A DNA stretch of 32,823 nucleotides, from contig JAICQR010000013.1 in assembly GCA_025937755.1 (NCBI GenBank), positions 1 through 32,823 of the forward strand, read 5' to 3'. The position numbers and the translations under genes were made by a program. This document shows, in pieces, positions 1 through 5,623 of this stretch. This stretch comes from Gemmatimonadales bacterium (GTDB lineage Bacteria; Gemmatimonadota; Gemmatimonadetes; Gemmatimonadales; GWC2-71-9). Below the pieces are notes generated by a model. That model saw only the letters and a program-made list of their open reading frames with translations, was not told the DNA's origin and ran no database searches. Each line of letters begins with the position of its first letter. Positions within the stretch are counted from its first letter, which is position 1.

Positions 1-9
1 GCATTCAGA

Positions 10-38
10 GGCCGGTAGGGGATGTTGTCGCTACGGCC
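10..38. other. Imperfect inverted repeat downstream of pabA
   Basis: GGCCGGTAG (10-18) faces CTACGGCC (31-38), giving a stem with one bulged base and a 12-base loop. It lies beyond the pabA stop, so it could end the folate transcript, but there is no T-tract. Nothing else recognisable is seen in positions 1-77. Confidence 0.25.
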
Positions 39-77
39 GGAAGAGAGCCCTGGTTTCCCGATCCCGTCGTGGGGGAG

Positions 78-117
78 CTACCGCCTTACCGCCCTACCGC
101 CCTACCGCCTTACCGCC
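78..117. repeat. Five tandem copies of octamer YTACCGCC
   Basis: Five contiguous 8-base units (CTACCGCC or TTACCGCC) run without interruption. The array overlaps the 3' end of pabA on the minus strand: read in the pabA frame it encodes the last residues GGKAVGR and supplies the TAG stop. The same octamer family recurs at 5550-5573 upstream of the helicase gene, so it is probably a dispersed intergenic repeat family. Confidence 0.9.
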
Positions 118-678
118 TGTTCGCAGGAAGTTCCGCAGCAGCTCATGCCCATGCTCCGTCAGTACGGACTCGGGATGGAACTGTACTCCGTACACCGGAC
201 GCTCCCGGTGTTGGAGGGCCATGATCTCGCCCTCCTCTGAACGGGCGGTAACCCGCAGCGCCGCCGGCAGTGACTCCTCTTCCACCACCAGCGAGTGATA
301 GCGCCCAGCTCTGAGGGGCGACGGCAGCCCGGCGAGGATCCCGCTGCCATCGTGCTCGATCTGCGACGCGCGGCCGTGCATCGGCCGCGTTCCCCTGACG
401 ATCCGGCCGCCCAGCGCGGCGGCGATGCACTGATGGCCGAGGCAGACGCCGAGAATCGGCGTGCTGCGTGCCAGCGCGCGCACCAGTTCGGGGGCGATAC
501 CTGCCTCGGCGGGAGTGCATGGCCCGGGCGAAACGACCAGGTGGGTCGGCGCCATGGCCAGCACCTCATCGACGCTGATGGCATCATTGCGGCGCACCAG
601 CGGTTCACCCCCCAGTTCGGCGATATAGCGTGCCAGGTTGTGGACGAAGCTGTCGTAGTTGTCGAGGACCAGGATCAT
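94..678 (-). CDS. pabA: Aminodeoxychorismate synthase, glutamine amidotransferase subunit (PabA/TrpG type)
   Basis: Class I glutamine amidotransferase of 194 residues that releases ammonia from glutamine for the chorismate-aminating partner. The triad is visible: Cys79 in GVCLGHQ, and His168 and Glu170 in QFHPES. The N-terminus has the family signature LDNYDSFVHN and the oxyanion region SPGPCTP. The ATG overlaps the pabB stop as ATGA, so the two subunits are probably translationally coupled. Sequence alone does not separate PabA from TrpG; the PabB-type partner (PIKGT) and folate neighbours favour PabA, though such subunits are often shared with tryptophan synthesis. The last residues (GGKAVGR) are encoded by an octamer repeat array and are unlikely to belong to the ancestral fold, which ends near LLRNFLR. 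Confidence 0.93.
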   Translation of the reverse strand: MILVLDNYDSFVHNLARYIAELGGEPLVRRNDAISVDEVLAMAPTHLVVSPGPCTPAEAGIAPELVRALARSTPILGVCLGHQCIAAALGGRIVRGTRPMHGRASQIEHDGSGILAGLPSPLRAGRYHSLVVEEESLPAALRVTARSEEGEIMALQHRERPVYGVQFHPESVLTEHGHELLRNFLRTGGKAVGR

Positions 679-2015
679 TCGGCTACCGCGTCGAGCAACG
701 CGCGCGCCTTGACCACCGTCTCGTCGTACTCGGCCACCGGGTCGGAGGCGGCGACAATGCCACCGCCGGCGTGCACGTGGGCCACCCCGTCACGGCGGAC
801 CACGGTGCGAATGGCGACGCTGAACACGGCGTCGCCGGTGCGGCTGATGCAGCCGATGGCGCCGCAATAGGGACCCCGGCGCACCGGCTCCAGTTCGGCG
901 ATGATCTCCATGGCGCGCACCTTGGGCGCGCCGGTGATCGATCCGCCGGGGAACGCGGCGCGGATGGCGTCGAATGCGTCGAGCCCCGGGCGCAGCGTGG
1001 CGGTGACGGTCGAGACGAGGTGATGCACCGTCGGGTACTGCTCCAGCGCCAGGAGCTGCTCCACCACGACGCTGCCGGGCTCCGCCACCCGCGACAGATC
1101 GTTGCGCAGCAAATCCACGATCATCACGTTCTCGGCGCAATCCTTCTCGCTCGCCAGCAGTTCGCGCCCGAGCGCGGCATCGCTGTCGGGGTCCGCGCCG
1201 CGCGGTCGGGTTCCCTTGATCGGGCGGGTTTCCAGCTTGCGCCCGTCGACCCGAAGGAAGAGTTCGGGCGAGGCGCTGAGCACCTCGTGGTCACCCGCGT
1301 CGAAGAAGGCGCCGTGCGAGGCGTGGGTGGCAGCGCGCAGCCGCCCGTAGAGGTCGATCGGGTCATCGGTGGACCAGGTCTCGAATCGCTGTGACAGATT
1401 CACCTGGAACACGTCGCCCGCGAGGATGTAGTCGCGCACCCGTGAAACCGCGTCCACATAGCCGGTGCGGCTGAAGCTGGACCGCGGCACATCGGTGCCG
1501 CGGGGCCGCGCCGGTGGGACCGGATGTCCCGGCGGCGCTTTCGCGATCAATTGCTGCACCGCGTTGGCGCGGAGCTGGGTGCGGACTTCGCTCGAACCGG
1601 GCGGGGTGACCGCGATCAGCCAGGCCTTCTCCGTGGCATGGTCCCACGCTACGGTCCAGTCGTAGAGGCCCAGCAGGACGTCGGGTGTGGCGGCAGGGTC
1701 GTGTGGAGGCACCGGCATGCGGTCGAGTGCGCGGCCGTACTCGTAACCCAGGTAACCGGCGAGTCCTCCCTGAAACGGCGGCAGACCCTCGATCCTCGGT
1801 GCATGCCACGGTTCGAGCAGCGCTTGCGCCAGCGCGAGGGGATCGTGACCCGGGCGCACAGCATCGCGGATGACGTCCACTGGATCGGCCATCAGGTAGG
1901 AGCAGCGGCCGGTGGTGGAGTGTTCGCCGGCGCCGTCGAGCAGCAAGGGGTACGGCAGTTCGCGCACCGCCCGAAGCGCCGCCATGGGATCGGGCGGCGG
2001 CTCGAGCGGAATCAC
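675..2015 (-). CDS. pabB: Aminodeoxychorismate synthase component I (PabB)
   Basis: Chorismate-binding enzyme converting chorismate plus ammonia to 4-amino-4-deoxychorismate, the p-aminobenzoate precursor. With a GTG start at 2015 it has 446 residues, normal for the family. The motif PIKGTRPRG (Lys267) marks PabB; anthranilate synthase TrpE has PIAGT there. Also visible are the chorismate-binding signatures EKDCAENVMIVDLLRNDL and PGGSITGAPK. The GTG begins just after the stop of the upstream dehydratase gene (2024-2026) and keeps the N-terminal strand VIPLEPPPDP; an internal ATG at 1985 would remove it. The frame stays open far upstream, but that part is the shadow of the dehydratase gene. 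It is third in a PTPS, dehydratase, pabB, pabA run. Confidence 0.92.
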   Translation of the reverse strand: MIPLEPPPDPMAALRAVRELPYPLLLDGAGEHSTTGRCSYLMADPVDVIRDAVRPGHDPLALAQALLEPWHAPRIEGLPPFQGGLAGYLGYEYGRALDRMPVPPHDPAATPDVLLGLYDWTVAWDHATEKAWLIAVTPPGSSEVRTQLRANAVQQLIAKAPPGHPVPPARPRGTDVPRSSFSRTGYVDAVSRVRDYILAGDVFQVNLSQRFETWSTDDPIDLYGRLRAATHASHGAFFDAGDHEVLSASPELFLRVDGRKLETRPIKGTRPRGADPDSDAALGRELLASEKDCAENVMIVDLLRNDLSRVAEPGSVVVEQLLALEQYPTVHHLVSTVTATLRPGLDAFDAIRAAFPGGSITGAPKVRAMEIIAELEPVRRGPYCGAIGCISRTGDAVFSVAIRTVVRRDGVAHVHAGGGIVAASDPVAEYDETVVKARALLDAVAE

Positions 2016-2023
2016 CAGTGGTG

Positions 2024-2374
2024 CTATTTCGCGGGCTTGATCCACTGCTTGGTGGTGCCGGTGAGCGCGCCGCTGGTCGGACGCCAGTTGGCCTGTTCCT
2101 CGATGACCCGCGCCAGCGCGATGTCCTTGGCGGTGATCCCGCCGGCCGAATGGGTGTTGAGCCGGACAGTTACATTGGGCCAGCTGACAGCGAGGTCGGG
2201 ATGGTGATCGGCGGCTTCGGCGTAAAATGCGATAAGGTTGACCAGCAGCATGGTGGTGGACCAGCCGTCGGTCTCGAAGGTGCGGGTGATGGCGCCGTTC
2301 TGCTCGGACCACTGCGGAAGGTCGCGGAGCTTATCGGCCAGCGCCTGGCCGGTGTACGTCTGTTCCTTTGCCAT
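2024..2374 (-). CDS. phhB: Pterin-4a-carbinolamine dehydratase
   Basis: Small enzyme (116 residues) that dehydrates 4a-hydroxytetrahydropterins during pterin cofactor recycling; homologues may have other pterin roles in bacteria lacking aromatic hydroxylases. The family pattern is present: EAADHHPD, then a Trp-Pro, then a His (NTHSAGG) and an Asp (KDIALA). The ATG at 2374 is preceded by AGGA within ACAGGATAATC. It begins 13 bases after the stop of the PTPS gene and is followed within 10 bases by pabB, so it sits inside the folate operon. No aromatic amino acid hydroxylase is in the window, so its natural substrate is open; a folate or molybdopterin-linked role is possible. Confidence 0.9.
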   Translation of the reverse strand: MAKEQTYTGQALADKLRDLPQWSEQNGAITRTFETDGWSTTMLLVNLIAFYAEAADHHPDLAVSWPNVTVRLNTHSAGGITAKDIALARVIEEQANWRPTSGALTGTTKQWIKPAK

Positions 2375-2387
2375 GATTATCCTGTCG

Positions 2388-2909
2388 TCAGCCGGCCTGC
2401 GGTTTCCCGCCGGCGGTTAAGTTGAGCCGATAGACCGCAGTCTGGCCCGGGCTCTCCTCGACCTCCAGTTCGAGGGCGCTGAGGTGCACAACGCCGCGCT
2501 GGGCCAGTGCTGTGCGCACCTGCTCGGCGAGGTAGCGGGCCAGGACTTCGGCGGTACTGTTCTCGATCGGCAGTATGGCGCAATCGCGCAGGGGGAAGAC
2601 GTACCGCGGCTCGCCCAGCACCGACACCGCGACCTGCTCACCATCGACTCGCAGCGCCAGCTTGTTGCTGGCTGAGGGCAGCAGGACCTTGTGGTCCACA
2701 GCCTTGACCAGCGGCCGGGCGATGTCCTTGAGCAGGCTGAAGTCCACCACCCAGAGCGGCTCGGGCTCGAGGTCTCCGTCCACCCGTATGCCGACCCGGT
2801 AGTTGTGGCCGTGGAGGGACTCGCACTGATGTCCCTTCATCGTGATGAAGTGTGCCGCGGAAAACTGGAGATAATCCTTGGCTACCGTGACACTGAAGTT
2901 TCCCTGCAC
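2388..2909 (-). CDS. queD: 6-pyruvoyltetrahydropterin synthase / 6-carboxytetrahydropterin synthase family (CExxHGH type)
   Basis: T-fold zinc enzyme acting on dihydroneopterin triphosphate. With the GTG start at 2909 (GAGGG a few bases upstream) it has 173 residues. Zinc ligands are His20 (FSAAHF), His33 and His35 (HGHNY); catalytic Asp72-His73 and Glu121 (ENSTAE) are also visible. Before HGH the sequence is C29-E30-S-L, carrying both the Cys typical of QueD and the Glu typical of PTPS-III, the enzyme that gives 6-hydroxymethyl-dihydropterin and bypasses FolB. From memory of COG0720 studies, CExxHGH marks dual PTPS-I/III enzymes. First gene of a run with phhB, pabB and pabA, which favours a folate role, possibly besides queuosine. 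The symbol is by family only. An insertion near residues 45-55 and 85-105 makes it longer than E. coli QueD. Confidence 0.87.
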   Translation of the reverse strand: MQGNFSVTVAKDYLQFSAAHFITMKGHQCESLHGHNYRVGIRVDGDLEPEPLWVVDFSLLKDIARPLVKAVDHKVLLPSASNKLALRVDGEQVAVSVLGEPRYVFPLRDCAILPIENSTAEVLARYLAEQVRTALAQRGVVHLSALELEVEESPGQTAVYRLNLTAGGKPQAG

Positions 2910-2958
2910 GTGGCCCTCGGTAAGAGTGCGGACGGTCGAGACAGAAAGGTAGGGCGAG

Positions 2959-3528
2959 GTGAACGAGAAAGCACGGCTGCGGCGGGAAGTGCTGGCGCGG
3001 CGAGAGGCGGAGCCCGACCGGGAGGGCAAGAGCGCCCGGATCCGAGCCCGGCTGGAAGCGTTGCCGGAGTACGGCTCGGCCGGCTTGATCGCCGCCTTCG
3101 CAGGCGTGGGCAGCGAGGTGGATACCCTGCCCGCCATAGCGACGGCCCTGGACTCCGGGCGGCGCGTGGCGGTGCCCAGCGTGGTGGCCGGACGCCTGGT
3201 GCTGACGCTGTTGCGGGATATCGCCGAACTGGAGCCGGCGCCATTCGGACTGCTGGAGCCACCTGCCGGGCTGCGGGACGAACCCGGCCGGCAGGTGGCG
3301 CCTGACGAGGTGGATTTCTTCGTGGTGCCGGGAGTTGCCTTTGACGCCGAGGGTGGGCGCCTGGGGCACGGCAAGGGTTACTACGACGGGCTGCTGCGGC
3401 AGGCGCGACCCGATGCTTCACGCACTGCGGTGGCGTTCGAGTGCCAGATCCTCACGAGCGTTCCGATGACGGAACGCGACGTCCCGATGCACCGCATCAT
3501 CACCGAGCATCGGGCGATCGCGCCCTAG
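2959..3528 (+). CDS. fthC: 5-formyltetrahydrofolate cyclo-ligase
   Basis: Cytosolic enzyme (189 residues) that converts 5-formyl-THF to 5,10-methenyl-THF using ATP, returning the storage form to the folate pool. The C-terminal signature is RLGHGKGYYDGLL, a variant of the usual GxGxGYYDR loop; the substrate-pocket Glu is in PFGLLEP and the N-terminus KARLRREVLARREA matches family helix 1. The start is GTG at 2959, preceded by AGGGCGAG. Only 49 bases separate it from the divergent PTPS gene, so both promoters must overlap there, fitting shared control of folate genes. Its stop lies 5 bases from the stop of the convergent gene at 3534. Confidence 0.93.
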   Translation: MNEKARLRREVLARREAEPDREGKSARIRARLEALPEYGSAGLIAAFAGVGSEVDTLPAIATALDSGRRVAVPSVVAGRLVLTLLRDIAELEPAPFGLLEPPAGLRDEPGRQVAPDEVDFFVVPGVAFDAEGGRLGHGKGYYDGLLRQARPDASRTAVAFECQILTSVPMTERDVPMHRIITEHRAIAP

Positions 3529-3533
3529 CAGCG

Positions 3534-4010
3534 TCAGTCGTCCCACCAATCGTCGTCTCGGTCATTTCCGTCACGACTGTCCCGATGCCACCGGTCGTGC
3601 TCGCGCTCCCAGCGGTCGGCCTGGATCCGGTCGTGGCGGTCGCCCCGCATGGACCAGTCGCGATAGTAGCGGCCGTCGCGATACCACACGGTGATCTCGC
3701 GCAGCCCGCGGCGATCGTGCCAGCGATCGTAGATCCGGTTGCCATGGACGTACACGCGCACCGGACGGAAACCATGGCGCACCCACCATCGATCCGACAC
3801 CCTGCGCCCGTCGCCGAACCAGACCCGTTCGACGTGGATCAGGCGGGGTGCGACGACACGGCGAACCGGACGGCGGGTGCGATAGTCAGGCCCGTCATTC
3901 CGGCCGTGTTCGATGATGATGCGGGTTTGCGCTTCTGCTACGGAGGGCATTGCCGCAGCAGCTACCAGCGCACCGAGAGCGAGCGGCGCAAGGAGACGAA
4001 TTGATCGCAT
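3534..4010 (-). CDS. Secreted Arg/Trp/Asp-rich protein of unknown function
   Basis: Not recognised as a named family. The 158-residue product starts at ATG 4010 behind TGAGGT. Residues 1-27 look like a Sec signal peptide (MRSIRLL, then an Ala/Leu-rich core, cut after AEA). The mature part begins with a basic segment (YRTRRPVRRVV), has a middle full of aromatic pairs (DRWWVRHGF, YRDGRYYRDW), and ends in alternating basic and acidic clusters with DDDWWDD. Such composition occurs in periplasmic or envelope proteins, including the loosely similar RcnB-like group, but I see no diagnostic motif. Longer open frame upstream of 4010 is not supported, because the signal peptide marks the start. Confidence 0.75.
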   Translation of the reverse strand: MRSIRLLAPLALGALVAAAAMPSVAEAQTRIIIEHGRNDGPDYRTRRPVRRVVAPRLIHVERVWFGDGRRVSDRWWVRHGFRPVRVYVHGNRIYDRWHDRRGLREITVWYRDGRYYRDWSMRGDRHDRIQADRWEREHDRWHRDSRDGNDRDDDWWDD

Positions 4011-4241
4011 GGCGACCTCACAAGTGAAACGGCTTCGAGAGGTGAAGCATTGACTCTGCCGTCGAATGCGAACGGCATGCCAACCCGTAACTGCTTGCGG
4101 GGGAAGGGGTAACAAAACTGCGCGAAGCGCGCGGCGTCCTCGGGGTGGGACGGCCGTTACGAACACCCAGCGCTCCGGCGCTCCATACCCAGGCCAACGT
4201 GTCTGAGCCTCACCGCGCTCGCCAGGCAGCCCGCCAGGAGA

Positions 4242-4247
4242 TACGGT
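4242..4247 (+). promoter_or_regulatory. Candidate -10 element for a leaderless transcript
   Basis: TACGGT fits TAnnnT and ends exactly five bases before the ATG at 4253. No -35-like hexamer is evident upstream. An AGGAG at 4235-4239 lies 13 bases from the ATG, too far for a typical ribosome binding site, which leaves leaderless initiation as the alternative. Confidence 0.35.
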
Positions 4248-4252
4248 ATAGC

Positions 4253-5410
4253 ATGCGACGTTTCCTGAGGCCCCTGGCGATTGTTCTGCTGGCCGCAGCG
4301 TGCGGAGAGTCCCCAACGATACGGCATTCCGCTCGGCTGCCGCCTCCAATCGAACTGCAACTGCTCTGGCGTCGATCGGCGCCTCACTATCCCGGCAGGA
4401 ACGTGTCAGTTGCCGTGCTGCCGCCCTGCGTGATATGGACAACCGGCATTGAAGCGGCAGCCTGGAGCTGTGGCGGCGATTCGCTGCAGTCCTTGCCGAC
4501 GGGGGAAGGGCCGGGCGAGTTCATCCAGCCCTGGCTCGCCGCAAGCTGGGGGCCCGATTCGATCGCCATCTGGGATGCGAGGCTCCGGCGCGTCAGCATC
4601 TTTCATTCAGATGGGTCACTCGGTCGCGTCGCTGCCTTGCCGATCTCGGCCGGGCAAGGCCGAGTGGCCGGCATCTTCCACCGCGACAGCGCACTTCGAA
4701 TCTGGACCAACCCATATCCCATCGCGTTCGGAGATATCGAGGCGGATTCCCTCGGGCACGTGTGGGATGCGGAACCCGGGGCAGCAGGCCTCGGTGCGGC
4801 GCTTCTTTCATTTCCCGGCCCCCGTTCCACCATCATCCGGGACGAGACCACCTTCTCGCGTGTGGATGCGCCGCTGCGCCGAAAGCCGCTGGTGGCGGCG
4901 CTCGCGGACGGGAAGCTGCTGGTCGGTTCAACCGGGTCCGACACGGTCACCATGCACGACTGGAACGGAGCGGTGCTCGACACGCTGGTGCTGGGGCTGC
5001 CGTCCCAACCGGTGACCAGCGACGATCGCTCGCGCTACGCGGATTCGGTCAGGAAGTCATTTCGGGACGAACTGGCGGGGCAGCAGCTCGGCGCCGAGCT
5101 CAACGCGTTTTTCCTGGAGCGAGCCGAGCAGATCATCGAGGCCGCGGAATGGCCGGCCACGCGCCAGCGGCTCGACCTGATCGTCGCGAGCGCCGCGGGT
5201 GAGTTCTGGGTGCTGCTTCCCGGATTCGAGGCCGGGTACGACCGCGAGTGGCGGGTGTATCAAGGGGATGGTTCGCTGCGAGCAGTGCACCACGTGCCGC
5301 ACGTCGGCAGCGTCAGGGCCGCTGCAGTAACAGGTGGCACGCTCACGACGCTGGAGGTGCAGTTCCACCAGGACACGGCCAGCTTGGCGCGGTACGCGGC
5401 GTCGCGCTGA
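4253..5410 (+). CDS. Lipoprotein, probable 6-bladed beta-propeller family
   Basis: 385-residue exported lipoprotein. The signal peptide MRRFLRPLAIVLLAAAC has a lipobox with Cys17, which also fixes the start at 4253. The mature protein carries repeated strand-turn segments, such as the GEGPGEF turn, PDSIAIWDARLRRVSIF, DGKLLVGSTGSDTVTMHDWNG and GEFWVLLPG. These match the 6-bladed propeller proteins (DUF5128-like) found in Bacteroidota and Gemmatimonadota. The ligand or role is unknown; it has no obvious functional partner next door. A helical stretch near residues 265-310 (SVRKSFRDELAGQQLGAEL, LERAEQIIEAAEW) interrupts the propeller, as is common in this group. Alternative: a generic NHL-repeat-like protein. 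Confidence 0.72.
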   Translation: MRRFLRPLAIVLLAAACGESPTIRHSARLPPPIELQLLWRRSAPHYPGRNVSVAVLPPCVIWTTGIEAAAWSCGGDSLQSLPTGEGPGEFIQPWLAASWGPDSIAIWDARLRRVSIFHSDGSLGRVAALPISAGQGRVAGIFHRDSALRIWTNPYPIAFGDIEADSLGHVWDAEPGAAGLGAALLSFPGPRSTIIRDETTFSRVDAPLRRKPLVAALADGKLLVGSTGSDTVTMHDWNGAVLDTLVLGLPSQPVTSDDRSRYADSVRKSFRDELAGQQLGAELNAFFLERAEQIIEAAEWPATRQRLDLIVASAAGEFWVLLPGFEAGYDREWRVYQGDGSLRAVHHVPHVGSVRAAAVTGGTLTTLEVQFHQDTASLARYAASR

Positions 5411-5549
5411 TCGTTTCCACCGACATCAGCTCGCGCCGAGTCTCCTTCCGGCGGCTCGGCGATCGCGGGTACGGGAGGGATCACGCTGTCAAACAGCCGC
5501 GATCGCACGCCGCCTCCAGGAGACATCGGCGCTCGCGGCTTCCTTCGCC

Positions 5550-5606
5550 TTACCGCCATACCGCCATACCGCCGAGCCGTCCAGCCGTCCAGCCGTCCAG
5601 CCGTCC
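5550..5606. repeat. Two adjacent octamer arrays upstream of the helicase gene
   Basis: Positions 5550-5573 hold three TACCGCC-type octamers (TTACCGCC, ATACCGCC, ATACCGCC), the family also found at 78-117. After one base, 5575-5606 holds four perfect copies of AGCCGTCC plus a partial fifth. The arrays end 17 bases before the helicase ATG and cover the place where a -35 element would be. The rest of this intergenic region (5411-5549) holds two GCGATCGC palindromes (5459-5466, 5499-5506) and nothing else I recognise. Confidence 0.9.
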
Positions 5607-5612
5607 AGCCGC

Positions 5613-5618
5613 TACTAT
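5613..5618 (+). promoter_or_regulatory. Candidate -10 element for leaderless helicase mRNA
   Basis: TACTAT matches TAnnnT and ends five bases before ATG 5624. No ribosome binding site lies between the octamer repeats and the ATG (the gap reads TCCCC), so a leaderless transcript is the simplest reading. Confidence 0.4.
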
Positions 5619-5623
5619 TCCCC

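Noticed and set aside
78-117. Octamer array considered as a CRISPR or iteron
   Set aside because: The units are eight bases long and contiguous without spacers. No replication or Cas genes are nearby.
94-2015. pabA/pabB as anthranilate synthase trpG/trpE
   Set aside because: The large subunit has PIKGT rather than PIAGT, and the neighbours are folate and pterin genes, not trp genes.
2016-2312. Extension of the pabB frame upstream to 2312
   Set aside because: It overlaps the pterin carbinolamine dehydratase gene in another frame and encodes Arg/His-rich nonsense-like sequence.
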